Below, piece by piece: positions 1 through 8,442 of a stretch of DNA of 64,000 nt. The stretch lies in contig NZ_VCHY01000001.1 of assembly GCF_005877885.1 (NCBI RefSeq), positions 496,001-560,000 on the forward strand, given 5' to 3'. The first letter of the stretch is position 1, and every line of letters begins with the position of its first letter. A model generated the notes under the pieces. It was given only the letters and a program-made list of their open reading frames with translations. It ran no database searches and was not told the DNA's origin. This DNA is from Labilibacter sediminis. Lineage in GTDB: Bacteria > Bacteroidota > Bacteroidia > Bacteroidales > Marinilabiliaceae. A program made the translations under genes and the position numbers.

Positions 1-283
1 TTCCAATATCAGCACCTTTAAGCTTATCAAATGCTTCTTGTACACCTGATATACTTGCAGATAATTCAACAGCATCTTTTGCATATGTAAATAACTCACG
101 TGCACCAAAAGTTATACCTATTGCAGCACCTATATTTACTAGTTGATTTGAAACACCCCCAAAGTTTTTATTTAGATTTCTTGAAAATTTATTAACTCTA
201 CTATTTGCCTTTTTCATTCCCCTCTCAAAATCACTAAGCTCTGCACGTAGTTCAGTTGTTAGGGTAAATTTACTATTACTCAT
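1..283 (-). CDS. Phage tail tape measure protein, N-terminal fragment
   Basis: The reading frame opens at 283 (MSNSKFTLTTELRAELSDF) and runs off the left edge, so only about 94 residues are visible. The start of the frame (charged helix followed by a glycine- and alanine-rich stretch near residues 45-65) resembles N-termini of tape measure proteins, which set tail length and form the DNA channel in siphophages. Its place directly after the tail tube and tail assembly chaperone genes is the conserved position for this gene. The call rests on position more than on motif content. Confidence 0.7.
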   Translation of the reverse strand, partial: MSNSKFTLTTELRAELSDFERGMKKANSRVNKFSRNLNKNFGGVSNQLVNIGAAIGITFGARELFTYAKDAVELSASISGVQEAFDKLKGADIG

Positions 284-285
284 AT

Positions 286-975
286 TTAGGTATTATTTTG
301 TTTGGTTTCGTTTATTCTTTTTAGAAGTTTTTCACCTCTATTAAAAAGTTCTTCTCTTTCCTCTTTAGTTAAATTTTTAAACTCAGTTATATAATTACTT
401 TCATTATCCCAAGGGAATTTTAATACATCAGTTACTTTTAAGTTTTCACTATATGGTGCTAAATTGGAATACATTATTAACCTTGTAGATTCACTTTCAT
501 TCTTTTGATTAGTTTGGTATTGTTGAAGAATTGCATTTAATTCAATATCTGACATTTCATCTAAGAAGTATTTAGGTGAAATACCCATTTCTATACATAT
601 ACCATATAAATCACGTACCCATATTTTAGGGGTTTCTTCATCTACTTTTTTTTTTACCTCTTCATCTTCATTAACACCATCAACTTCATTTAGTGAACTA
701 AACAAATCACCTAATTCAGGTATATTTATTTTTTCATCATCAATTAAATCTAAGAAGTCACCAAAGGAGTAATTGAAATTTTTATTTCTACATTTTAACA
801 ATTGAAAAAACAGATAATACACCTCATTTTCATTATTATAATCTAGTTCAAATAGTGACTTATTAATAATGTTTTCCCATACCATTTTAGCCCTATTACT
901 TTTCTGTAGTTTATAATCAATCCCTTCAATAGTTACTACTAAAACAGGTTGTAAACTCTCTATATCTTCTTTCAT
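286..975 (-). CDS. Tail assembly chaperone (gpG/gpGT-like)
   Basis: This gene lies between the tail tube and tape measure genes, where siphophages encode the chaperones that coat the tape measure protein before tube polymerisation. I chose the start at 975 (MKEDIESLQPVL) because a longer frame from 1011 begins inside the T-run of a terminator hairpin. About 110 residues of acidic N-terminal domain end in a VKKK stretch. A second domain follows, with IWVRDLYGICIEMGISPKYF, similar in kind to the T domain of gpGT proteins. The Lys codons are part of a ten-A tract (646-655), so the gene may yield two products. No family search could be run, and the assignment is positional plus domain layout. Confidence 0.65.
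   Translation of the reverse strand: MKEDIESLQPVLVVTIEGIDYKLQKSNRAKMVWENIINKSLFELDYNNENEVYYLFFQLLKCRNKNFNYSFGDFLDLIDDEKINIPELGDLFSSLNEVDGVNEDEEVKKKVDEETPKIWVRDLYGICIEMGISPKYFLDEMSDIELNAILQQYQTNQKNESESTRLIMYSNLAPYSENLKVTDVLKFPWDNESNYITEFKNLTKEEREELFNRGEKLLKRINETKQNNT
646..655 (-). other. A10 slippery tract in the tail chaperone gene
   Basis: On the coding strand there is an uninterrupted run of ten A (GTA AAA AAA AAA GTA in frame) at codons 107-111. A -1 slip after the last AAA reads AGT AGA TGA and stops; a +1 slip reads AAG TAG or TAG and stops. Frame 0 therefore gives the long protein and either slip gives a short protein of about 110 residues. Runs of this kind support ribosomal or polymerase slippage in known systems (dnaX). 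Whether it slips here is inference. Confidence 0.5.
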
Positions 976-999
976 TTTCTCTATAATTTTGATCAAAAA

Positions 1000-1027
1000 A
1001 AACCCCAACAACTTAATGAAGGGGTTT
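1000..1027 (-). terminator. Intrinsic terminator after the tail tube gene
   Basis: On the minus strand a 7-bp stem (AAACCCC/GGGGTTT, 14-nt loop) is followed by eight T. It lies 22 nt past the tail tube stop codon and just upstream of the tail chaperone start at 975. It would limit read-through from the abundant tube protein into the chaperone and tape measure genes. Confidence 0.65.
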
Positions 1028-1049
1028 AATTACTTATTATTATTCACTA

Positions 1050-1475
1050 TTATATTTCATTGATATTATATTCACCCTTTCCAGTTAAAGAAATTGAAAA
1101 CGTTGCAACATCACCATCATTATAAGTTACTTCAATTCCTTCTATTGACATAAAACCATCAATAGAAAACTTTGTATTGTCACTTGCTCCTTCTGCAGTT
1201 GCACTACCTACTACTATTTTTACTTTATCTCTATTCTTGTGCGCTTTAAGTGCCGTAATGAAACCATAATCAGCATCATAACTTAACATACAATCAGATT
1301 TTGCAGACCAATTTAAACGACCCATTACAGAATCATCGTAACCACCTGTATCTTTATTACTTATATCAATAGGAGAACCGCCAAAACTTAAACTAAGTGA
1401 TTTTGAAAATCCTAATTTTGTACTGCCTGAACCTAAAAAAAGGTGCACATCAGTACCCATCATTAATGTACCCAT
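1050..1475 (-). CDS. Phage major tail tube protein
   Basis: The product is 141 residues and is predicted to be mostly beta strand, with alternating hydrophobic and polar residues and phrases such as DCMLSYDADYGFITALKAH and FSIDGFMSIEGIEVTYNDGDVATFSISLTG; the latter resembles the C-terminal strands of TP901-1/phi13-type major tail proteins. It would polymerise into the non-contractile tail tube. It lies after the tail completion gene and before the chaperone and tape measure, the standard siphophage order. A strong hairpin terminator follows. Methionines at residues 5 and 6 are alternative starts. The family call combines this order with C-terminal motif resemblance. Confidence 0.75.
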   Translation of the reverse strand: MGTLMMGTDVHLFLGSGSTKLGFSKSLSLSFGGSPIDISNKDTGGYDDSVMGRLNWSAKSDCMLSYDADYGFITALKAHKNRDKVKIVVGSATAEGASDNTKFSIDGFMSIEGIEVTYNDGDVATFSISLTGKGEYNINEI

Positions 1476-1501
1476 ATTATTATATTTTATATTTTTTTTA
1501 T

Positions 1502-1900
1502 TTATGTAGTTTTGATGTTGAAAACCATTGATTGTAAGTAACCTTCATTACCATCTTTATCTTTTTCAAAAGTTTCTTCATCATCACCTTCTCTAATTTG
1601 ATTTATATTAATTCCTTCTATTGTTCCCCTAAACTTTATCAATTCATCAGTTATTATATCAGCAATTTCAACTGATTCTTTATAGGTTTTTGCAAATACA
1701 CCAACAAAAGAATTTACATTTTTAAATCCAAAAGCATCTTTTGTATATTCGGTATTTACACCATCCCTAACTAAAATAACATAAGGCATTTCAACACTAT
1801 TATTAGTTTTAATTGGATATATTTTATTAGCTGTTGAACCTGATAATTCAGGTATTTCACTAATGATTTTAATTAGTGCTAAATTTATTTTTTTACTCAT
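1502..1900 (-). CDS. Tail completion / terminator protein (DUF3168-like)
   Basis: The 132-residue protein begins with a helix, then IYPIKTNNSVEMPYVILVRDG, and contains SFVGVFAKTYKESVEIADIITDELIKFRG, which matches the layout of DUF3168 tail terminator proteins (helix, strand, then a helix that packs over the sheet). Such proteins form the ring that caps the tail tube and joins it to the head. Its start overlaps the stop of the upstream HK97-gp10-like gene by 4 nt (ATGA type), indicating translational coupling. Confidence 0.7.
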   Translation of the reverse strand: MSKKINLALIKIISEIPELSGSTANKIYPIKTNNSVEMPYVILVRDGVNTEYTKDAFGFKNVNSFVGVFAKTYKESVEIADIITDELIKFRGTIEGININQIREGDDEETFEKDKDGNEGYLQSMVFNIKTT

Positions 1901-2376
1901 CTTTTATTTCTGTTATTTGCCCTTTTTACAAATCTTATGAAGCTTTTAGTTAATTCATCTTCAATAGAACCAACAACTTGACCTTTTGTAGTATCAATTG
2001 CATTATCCCAAAAATGATTACCTTCTATCTTACCTGTAAATTGTTGTTTTGATTTAAATAAACCCTTCTTTATGGTATAATATCTATCCTTAGTACCTGT
2101 ATTTACTATATGTCCTAACTGACCTTTCCACTGTCCAAATTTCCTTGCACCTATAGTTAATAATGGCTTATTCCTAGCACCTTTTACACCAATAGATTTT
2201 GCTATATCAGTATATTTTGTTCCTGAAAGATTTTGTTTTGCTTGATTAACTAGGGGTTTGGAAGCTTTACGAAATGCAGATATTAAAATTGATTTTTTTG
2301 AACCTTTAGATAAATCTTGAAATAAATTATTTAGTTCTTCATCACCCAATAATTTTATCTTAACACTATCACTCAT
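1897..2376 (-). CDS. HK97 gp10-like tail component
   Basis: The 159-residue basic protein starts with a helix containing LNNLFQDLSKGSKKSILISAFRKASKPLVNQAKQNL, the usual opening of the HK97 gp10 family (a helix that leads to AAxPLVxxAK). A glycine- and lysine-rich middle and a C-terminal HFWDNAIDTTKGQVVGSIEDEL helix complete the family pattern. Members take part in head-tail joining or tail completion. The gene overlaps both neighbours (4 nt and 1 nt), so the four connector genes are a tightly coupled unit. Confidence 0.75.
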   Translation of the reverse strand: MSDSVKIKLLGDEELNNLFQDLSKGSKKSILISAFRKASKPLVNQAKQNLSGTKYTDIAKSIGVKGARNKPLLTIGARKFGQWKGQLGHIVNTGTKDRYYTIKKGLFKSKQQFTGKIEGNHFWDNAIDTTKGQVVGSIEDELTKSFIRFVKRANNRNKR

Positions 2377-2696
2377 TATAACTTAGTAGTTAATATTTTT
2401 AATTCTTTATTTCTACCAACAATTTCAACACCATATACTTCATAATAACTACCATTAAAGAGAATTTTACAATTATCATCAATATTAGGTTTATATCTTA
2501 TTTTAAAAGTTACCCTTTGAACGTTGGTTAGTCTTTTCAAATCACCAACATCATATTGACTAAATGAATCATATTTTATACCTGCTTTAAGTATCGGATA
2601 TATTACAACATCATTTTCAACTTCACTATTATATTCATCAGTAGTTAATTCTTTCTTAATTACTGAAATTCTATGTTTTAGTACACTAGTTAACAT
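2376..2696 (-). CDS. Head-tail adaptor / head closure protein (SPP1 gp16-like)
   Basis: The protein has 106 residues: LKHRISVIKKELTTDEYNSEVENDVVIYPILKAGI at the N-terminus and VTFKIRYKPNIDDNCKILFNGSYYEVYGVEIVGRNKELKILTT at the C-terminus. This is the layout of the short beta-barrel head closure proteins (a first strand on the target, RY....I...M.I...G..Y.I..V.....R...L). It would sit under the connector ring and close the capsid after packaging. It overlaps the next gene by 1 nt. Confidence 0.75.
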   Translation of the reverse strand: MLTSVLKHRISVIKKELTTDEYNSEVENDVVIYPILKAGIKYDSFSQYDVGDLKRLTNVQRVTFKIRYKPNIDDNCKILFNGSYYEVYGVEIVGRNKELKILTTKL

Positions 2697-2700
2697 TACA

Positions 2701-3222
2701 TTATGTGGTTATATTTAAAAGTCTTTCAACTGTCTTATTATTTTGTACTTGGTAGGTATAATTTGATGATTCATTATCAATTAAATCACTTGCTTTAACT
2801 ATAATTGCTTCTTTGTAATTTTCTTTGAACTCAACAAATGCATTATATTTTATTTCAATTTTATCTGCTTGTATATTTTCATTGAATTTTATGGTGAAAT
2901 AGGTGTAGTTTTCAACAACATATTTTATTACATCTGTTCTACCACTTACACCATTAACAATTACATCTTTAATTGAATTATAATCATATTCATCAATAAC
3001 TATTTCATTACCTGAAAATTCATATATAACCAAAGATTTTACTGCAGGTACAATTGAACAATCAATAAGACCTTCACAATAATCAATAGCTGATTTTATT
3101 TTTTTGGTTAGTTTTTCATCATCTAAAACATAATCCCTTTGTTCATTCAATTGATCTTTTAAGTCATTTAAAGCAATTGCATCATATTCTTTTGATATTG
3201 TCTTTATTTTATTTCTTATCAT
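2701..3222 (-). CDS. Head-tail connector protein (gp6-like)
   Basis: A 173-residue protein is obtained from the start at 3222 (MIRNKIKTISKEYDAI). A longer frame from 3276 would place its first codons across a terminator hairpin, so I prefer the shorter start. Residues after about 30 include KLTKKIKSAIDYCEGLIDCSIVPAVK, an N-terminal helical bundle like the one that opens gp6/gp15-type connectors, and the C-terminus has DLIDNESSNYTYQVQNNKTVERLL. The position between major capsid and head closure genes supports the call. Confidence 0.7.
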   Translation of the reverse strand: MIRNKIKTISKEYDAIALNDLKDQLNEQRDYVLDDEKLTKKIKSAIDYCEGLIDCSIVPAVKSLVIYEFSGNEIVIDEYDYNSIKDVIVNGVSGRTDVIKYVVENYTYFTIKFNENIQADKIEIKYNAFVEFKENYKEAIIVKASDLIDNESSNYTYQVQNNKTVERLLNITT

Positions 3223-3257
3223 CAGTTTGGTTATTTTAATAAAAGGTGAAAAAAGAA

Positions 3258-3274
3258 GGTGAACATGGTTCACC
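3258..3274 (-). terminator. Intrinsic terminator after the major capsid gene
   Basis: A perfect 7-bp stem with a 3-nt loop (GGTGAAC/GTTCACC) is followed on the minus strand by a T-rich stretch (TTCTTTTTT). It lies 51 nt past the capsid stop codon. Attenuating transcription here would let capsid mRNA exceed connector and tail mRNA. The hairpin also argues that the next gene starts at 3222. Confidence 0.7.
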
Positions 3275-3324
3275 AACTTTTAACACCTTGGGAATATATA
3301 GAGAGAATTATTATCTACTCTTAA

Positions 3325-4428
3325 TTATGCTAATTTAGTTTTAGCAAATGCATAAGGGTTACGGTTAGCAACATTAGCAAGTTTATTAACTGTTATAATA
3401 ACTTCACGTTGTTTTGCACGTGTTACAGTATCCCACTCAATATCATAACCCCATTCACCTACAACAATGTTAGATAAATCACCATATACAATTTCACTAC
3501 CATTAAATAAACTTGAATAGAATAATGGTGTACCATCAGATAATTTACCTTTTTCATTACTAACATACTCAGTCAAGAACTTACCACTACCTGCATCAAC
3601 TTTTACATCAGCACCAACATAAAAATCATCACGAGTCATTAAGAAATTACCATCAGAATCTACATTAGCTTTTAACTTATTCATATTTGATCTTGTAATT
3701 GATGTTGCACCACTTACTTCTTGTGCAGTTGCTAAGGCTTGTGTATATACATCTGCTGTTACTGCTCTTTCTGTTGATTCAATCAAATCAGCTATAATAC
3801 CAGCTAATACATTTTCATTACCACTAGCAAGTAATTCTTTTGAAATGGTATCTTGCATAGGATAAGCTTTGATTGAAAAATCAATATGTCCTAAAGATTC
3901 ACCATTAACATCACTATCAACACCTTCACCCTTTTTACCTGCAACAGTTGGTTTTTTATATGGTAATTTAAATGCACCTGTTAAACCACCCATATGACGA
4001 ACACCCATTTCTTTCCAGATAGGTCTTTTTCCTATAATAGATAAATCTAATACCTCAGTTGCAATTGCTCCTTCTGCTGTTGCAGTTGTAAAACTTCTAA
4101 TTTCTTCACTATTAATTGTGAAATTTTCAGGTTTTTCACCTCTTAGTGATTCTTCAATATAATCAACTAAACTTCTTTTATTTTCTTTCATTTCGATTTC
4201 GTTTTTATCTTCTTTAATTTCTCTTTCAACAATTGATTTATTAAGATTTTCCATTGTTTCAGCTCTTTCAATTTGCTTATCCAAATCTTCAATTTCTCCT
4301 CTTAAAGATTCCCAATTTGTAACCTCTTCATCATTCATTGATCTTTTTGCTTCAACAGCAACTTTATTTAAAGCATCCATTTCATTAATTTTAGATGCTC
4401 TTTCTTGTTTTAATTCATTAATATTCAT
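3325..4428 (-). CDS. HK97-family major capsid protein
   Basis: The 367-residue product has the two-part HK97 design. Residues 1-85 are a charged coiled coil (NELKQERASKINEMDALNK... RGEIEDLDKQIERAETMENL) that acts as the delta/scaffold domain and is normally removed by the prohead protease. The capsid fold follows, with IWKEMGVRHMGGLTGAFKLPY, the long helix KELLASGNENVLAGIIADLIESTERAV and a C-terminal strand region ending NPYAFAKTKLA. The gene is 8 nt downstream of the protease gene and a terminator follows it, as expected for the most expressed structural gene. I did not find evidence for a covalent-crosslink motif. Confidence 0.9.
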   Translation of the reverse strand: MNINELKQERASKINEMDALNKVAVEAKRSMNDEEVTNWESLRGEIEDLDKQIERAETMENLNKSIVEREIKEDKNEIEMKENKRSLVDYIEESLRGEKPENFTINSEEIRSFTTATAEGAIATEVLDLSIIGKRPIWKEMGVRHMGGLTGAFKLPYKKPTVAGKKGEGVDSDVNGESLGHIDFSIKAYPMQDTISKELLASGNENVLAGIIADLIESTERAVTADVYTQALATAQEVSGATSITRSNMNKLKANVDSDGNFLMTRDDFYVGADVKVDAGSGKFLTEYVSNEKGKLSDGTPLFYSSLFNGSEIVYGDLSNIVVGEWGYDIEWDTVTRAKQREVIITVNKLANVANRNPYAFAKTKLA

Positions 4429-4435
4429 ACTCTTA

Positions 4436-5041
4436 TTATTTATATTTTAATTTTATTAATTCTAATTCTTTGGTATAATCTCTTTGATACTCTTCTACTA
4501 CTGTATCAATTTTATCTTCAACATCTTTTAAATCTCTTAGTGATATATCAGTGTTAGCATAAGCACCATTGAGCACTATTGAACAGTCAGTTACACGCTT
4601 AATCTTATGTACATTTCTAATTAAATTACCTTCGCTGTCACGTTCCCACTTAACACTTTTTTGATCTACTATAAAAGCAAATGAACTTTCATCATAATCA
4701 TTTCTACTAACCTGCTCTTTTGTATCATTTCCTAATGTTGTATTTGGTAGTGTAAAGGAGTATTTAAGACCATATTCATCAACTGTTAGTGTTAATGTTC
4801 CGCTTTTAGTTCTTGCCAACATTTGGCGTTTATCGTGGTTTAAACACATAATTGCATTTGAAAAATCACAATCATCAAAAGCACCTGTATGAATTATTTC
4901 ATAAAACACTTTACCATTTTCTACTAACCTTCGAGATTTTTGATTGAATACAGAACCATAACCATCAATTATATTTTCACCATTTTCATTACTTCTTATT
5001 GAAATATTTTCTAATAGATTATCATTTTTATTTTCCTTCAT
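4436..5041 (-). CDS. HK97-type prohead protease
   Basis: A 201-residue serine protease of family S78. Visible family motifs are DGYGSVFNQKS near residue 26, IHTGAFDDCDF, the catalytic-His segment MCLNHDKRQMLART, the strand SGTLTLTVDEYGLKYSFTLP and the catalytic-Ser segment DESSFAFIV (usual form MSFGF). It matures the capsid by cutting scaffold domains inside the prohead. The start overlaps the portal stop by 14 nt, typical of the portal-protease pair. The Ser motif is slightly unusual (SSFAF) but keeps the serine. Confidence 0.85.
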   Translation of the reverse strand: MKENKNDNLLENISIRSNENGENIIDGYGSVFNQKSRRLVENGKVFYEIIHTGAFDDCDFSNAIMCLNHDKRQMLARTKSGTLTLTVDEYGLKYSFTLPNTTLGNDTKEQVSRNDYDESSFAFIVDQKSVKWERDSEGNLIRNVHKIKRVTDCSIVLNGAYANTDISLRDLKDVEDKIDTVVEEYQRDYTKELELIKLKYK

Positions 5042-6284
5042 TTTGAACCTTATTATCTACTTTTATTTTATCTAAATCTTCAATTGCAACATCTTGCATT
5101 TGTTGATAATGTTTATCACCTGCATCACCTTTTATTTTCTTATTACCTAGCTTTTCAATACCTTCATTCTTAGTCATTAAAGCATTCTTAGATAGTAATG
5201 TGTATGATGTCGCTTTAGTCTTTAAATCTGCATCATTAATCATATCCATATCAAAAGAGATCTTATAACCTTCAATTAATTCTTTATTAGTAAGTAACTT
5301 GAAATTTAATTCAGCCTCATATATTGAAACAATTGGTGCTAATGTGAATGATTTAAATTGAAGTAGTTGTTGTTCCAAACCTTGTGTATTGTCAACATCA
5401 TTCATCATATAGTTTGGTATGCCAAATAAACTAGCTATCTGACTAGTATTTAGTTTCAAACTATCTAGTATTTGAGAATCAATTAATGATATATGAAGGG
5501 GTGTCAGTTTTACATTTGGTGGTAGAGGAATTATTTTACCTGCATTATTATACCCACCATAATTATTAGCAAAATTTTCAGCTTCTTCTTTTACTGTTTT
5601 TCGTTGTGCATTAGTAGCTACTGTTGTTTCAGCAACCAAAGGAGATATTAAATTATTATCATAGAAATTATTGATTGTGTGCATACCCTTTGCAATAATG
5701 TCTAAATTGTAATTTAAGGCTGTTATAGGGGTAATTCCCATAATTCCACCTGTAGTTAATAATGGTTGTCTGAAATGAAGCAAATCAATACCATTAACTA
5801 CTTTTTTATTTCCTCCATCACTGAAAGTATAGTATATATTATCACCTCTTTTTCTATAGGTTGTATTTTTATCACTTACTATATATTCAATGCTTTTTAT
5901 TTGTCCGTTACTCCTATTTCTATTTATTTTTGCAAAAGAATTTCCGAACTTATTACGGTCATATTCAATAGCTGTTTTGAATGTTGAAATGTTACTATAG
6001 GTGTTTGGTTTTAAATTCAAGATTTGATATAAAGGATGATCTTTTATAATTTCACCATCTCTTTTTATAACAATTGGAATACGTCCAATATTTTCTGCTA
6101 AAATCTTATGTGCAGTTGATAAAGGTGCTATCTTTTCTTCATTTATATTTTTAAGTTTTCTACTAAAATTTAAAAATTGAAAATCATTTTGATAATCATT
6201 ATATGTATTTGTTGTAGTTAAATCTAAATTCCTTTTCGTTTCATTATCAACACCAAATATTACATCTAGTGCTTTATTTTTCAT
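5028..6284 (-). CDS. Phage portal protein (HK97 family)
   Basis: 418 residues, the usual length for HK97/SPP1-like portals. It contains the conserved run APLSTAHKILAENIGRIPIVI (residues about 50-70), DHPLYQILNLKPN, GNSFAKINRN, DLLHFRQPLLTTGGIMGITPI and SLFGIPNYMMNDVDNTQGLEQQ, all recognisable portal signatures (the wing, stem and P-loop-like GIP segment). The portal dodecamer forms the vertex through which DNA is pumped. It lies between the large terminase and protease genes, 20 nt downstream of the terminase. Confidence 0.92.
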   Translation of the reverse strand: MKNKALDVIFGVDNETKRNLDLTTTNTYNDYQNDFQFLNFSRKLKNINEEKIAPLSTAHKILAENIGRIPIVIKRDGEIIKDHPLYQILNLKPNTYSNISTFKTAIEYDRNKFGNSFAKINRNRSNGQIKSIEYIVSDKNTTYRKRGDNIYYTFSDGGNKKVVNGIDLLHFRQPLLTTGGIMGITPITALNYNLDIIAKGMHTINNFYDNNLISPLVAETTVATNAQRKTVKEEAENFANNYGGYNNAGKIIPLPPNVKLTPLHISLIDSQILDSLKLNTSQIASLFGIPNYMMNDVDNTQGLEQQLLQFKSFTLAPIVSIYEAELNFKLLTNKELIEGYKISFDMDMINDADLKTKATSYTLLSKNALMTKNEGIEKLGNKKIKGDAGDKHYQQMQDVAIEDLDKIKVDNKVQNEGK

Positions 6285-6305
6285 ATATGTTAATTATTAT
6301 TTATT

Positions 6306-7994
6306 CTAATTATTATCTTCTTCGTCATAGTATGTATGTTCACCTTTCAGCCTTAACATTAAACCATATGCCATACCTGTAGATACAGCACCATCAACAG
6401 AATCCTTCTTTTTATTTTTAATTATCTTGATATTATCATTACCATCAAAATAGAGTACTACATTTGAAAAATTCCACCTTAAACAGGGGTTTTTCATTAT
6501 GTGTATTTCTTCATCGTAAATATTCCTTTCAAGCTGTTTTAATGGAGTTGAAAAAAACATTGCAGTTTGGGGTGCTGTGTATATGTCAATACCCAAATCT
6601 TTTTCAATATCTGGCATTAATACCCCAGCCAAATATTTGTCATATGCTATCCCTTGTATTTCTAAAAATGATTGGAAATATTCAACACGTTTATATATAG
6701 CCTTATAATCAATTGTATTTCTATTATGCTGTATAATATGACCATCCTCAATCCAAGGTGTTAAATCAATACCATTAGGTCTTATTTTATTCTTACTGTT
6801 ATCAGGAAAATAGAAATCAGGAATTATATATAATTCATCATTCTTTACTATCAACCATACTAGACTTGAAAGGTCACGTGTAGCACTTAAATCAATTCCA
6901 CCATAAGCTTCACACCCCTCAAAAAAGGTTTCAAGTGTTTCACCTTTGGGTAATTCCCAACCACATTTTTTATATGCTTCATCTTCTATCCACGTTGAAG
7001 AAACATCTTTATAATAGTTGAGATTTTTAATCACAAAAGAATCATAATCACTACTTATTTTCTTTGCTTTTTCGTAGTCTTCAATTAATTCTTCAACAGT
7101 GTAACCACCAACTTCACTAAACACAAATGGATTACTTTTAATCCACATTTCAGGCTGTTCAATTTCATCTTCTGAATCTAAAGTAAAGAATGCATAAAAC
7201 TGATTATCCTGTGTATCATCACCATCCAATACTTTTTTACCTAATTCTAACACATTAAAAAAAGGATATTCTTTGTTGTAACCTGCAGTACTAACCTCTA
7301 ATATTAAGGGGTTAACACGGTTTTTCATTCCCGAATCAATAATATTAAAAAGATCACGTGAATCGTGTGCGTGGCTCTCGTCAATAGTTGCATAGTTCGG
7401 GTTTTTCGAGTCAAGTCTTTCAGGTGTATTTGGTAAGGCTTTGATGAAACCTGTACTATTTTTCTTTTTTATGATGTTAGATAGATTTCTAACTCTTTTT
7501 CTAACCTGTGGACTACAACCAATTATTTTTTTTAATTCCTTTAAACCTTGTCCTGCCTGATCAGATGATGTAGCTAAAAAATAACACTCTACATCATTTC
7601 TTTCAACATCCTCTTTTAGAAGCACATAGAGACTAATTAAACTTCCCAAAAAAGTTTTTGCATTTTTTCTCGCAATCCAGATAACACCATATTTTCTAAC
7701 ACGCTTTGCAGGTTTATCTTGATAATAGAGTGAAAACAAACACATTATTATCCAAGATTGAAATGGTAATGGTTTCCACCTCTTACGCCTAACGACTCCA
7801 ATATAATAGCAGAACCCCCAAAATTTATCTAATGCTTCTTGATTGAAGTAATATCTTTTATCTTCTCTTAATGCTTGTTCTCTCTTTACACTTTTTTCAA
7901 TCCATTCACTTACTATGATATTATTGTTGTTTACATCTTCTTCATATTGGTTAGCTAATGAATTACAGTATTTTATATATTCCTCTTTAGTCAT
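6306..7994 (-). CDS. Terminase large subunit
   Basis: 562 residues. The ATPase half shows KPLPFQSWIIMCLFSLYY, the adapted Walker A region WIARKNAKTFLGSLISLYVLL and the Walker B/catalytic region YATIDESHAHDSRDLF, with NPLILEVSTAGYN as coupling motif. The nuclease half starts near residue 370 with GGIDLSATRDLSSLVWL, the first acidic metal ligand of RNase-H-like terminase nucleases, and ends with KKDSVDGAVSTGMAYGL, which supplies the last ligand. This is the Terminase_1 (HK97/P27-like) type. It cuts concatemers and drives DNA into the head. It starts 2 nt after the small subunit stop. Confidence 0.93.
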   Translation of the reverse strand: MTKEEYIKYCNSLANQYEEDVNNNNIIVSEWIEKSVKREQALREDKRYYFNQEALDKFWGFCYYIGVVRRKRWKPLPFQSWIIMCLFSLYYQDKPAKRVRKYGVIWIARKNAKTFLGSLISLYVLLKEDVERNDVECYFLATSSDQAGQGLKELKKIIGCSPQVRKRVRNLSNIIKKKNSTGFIKALPNTPERLDSKNPNYATIDESHAHDSRDLFNIIDSGMKNRVNPLILEVSTAGYNKEYPFFNVLELGKKVLDGDDTQDNQFYAFFTLDSEDEIEQPEMWIKSNPFVFSEVGGYTVEELIEDYEKAKKISSDYDSFVIKNLNYYKDVSSTWIEDEAYKKCGWELPKGETLETFFEGCEAYGGIDLSATRDLSSLVWLIVKNDELYIIPDFYFPDNSKNKIRPNGIDLTPWIEDGHIIQHNRNTIDYKAIYKRVEYFQSFLEIQGIAYDKYLAGVLMPDIEKDLGIDIYTAPQTAMFFSTPLKQLERNIYDEEIHIMKNPCLRWNFSNVVLYFDGNDNIKIIKNKKKDSVDGAVSTGMAYGLMLRLKGEHTYYDEEDNN

Positions 7995-7996
7995 TA

Positions 7997-8314
7997 TTAA
8001 TCATCATCAAAACTTTCATCTAATCCGCTTTCAAATTCTAATTCTTTTAAGTCAAAAGGTGATAAACCAAGTAGTTTTGAGTATGCTCTTATATCTTTAT
8101 TTGCAGATTGTAAAGCACCTACAGAATGATTTAATTGATATACTGGTGTTTCTGCTTTTGATACGTTAACACGAACACCATTATCTAGAATGTCTTTTTC
8201 TGCTTTGGCTGCTATTTTAATAGAATTTAATAATCTATCAACGTGCATTTCAAACATATCATTATAATCACCCCTATTATCTAAATAGCTTATTATCTTC
8301 TTCTTAGTTATCAT
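7997..8314 (-). CDS. Terminase small subunit-like protein
   Basis: A 105-residue acidic, helical protein directly upstream of the large terminase (2 nt gap). It contains YNDMFEMHVDRLLNSIKIAAKAEKDI and LLGLSPFDLKELEFESGLDESFDDD. The second part resembles the C-terminal helix of P27-type small terminases. The family is short and poorly conserved; the call relies mainly on the HNH - small terminase - large terminase order. Confidence 0.7.
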   Translation of the reverse strand: MITKKKIISYLDNRGDYNDMFEMHVDRLLNSIKIAAKAEKDILDNGVRVNVSKAETPVYQLNHSVGALQSANKDIRAYSKLLGLSPFDLKELEFESGLDESFDDD

Positions 8315-8442
8315 TTTTCTATTCTCTCATTAATCGGCATATACCCCCCCACCCCAAAAAGTAGAAAAACAAAAAATCCAGGCTTAGGCGGTGGTATATA
8401 TATCTAGTAATTAGATACTAACACACCCCCTATGAAGGAAAT
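8315..8442 (-). other. Candidate cos site between HNH and small terminase genes
   Basis: This 128-bp gap has features unlike the rest of the prophage: a C-rich run (eight C starting at 8344, then ACCCC), an inverted repeat ATATACC (8339-8345) / GGTATAT (8393-8399), and a second palindrome TATCTA-GTAAT-TAGATA (8401-8417). In HK97-like phages with an HNH gene beside terminase, cohesive ends lie in or close to this gap. The assignment is inference from position and structure. Confidence 0.35.

Noticed and set aside
5766-5987. Short plus-strand frame inside the portal gene
   Set aside because: Shadow of the portal coding sequence, with no start context or homology-like pattern.
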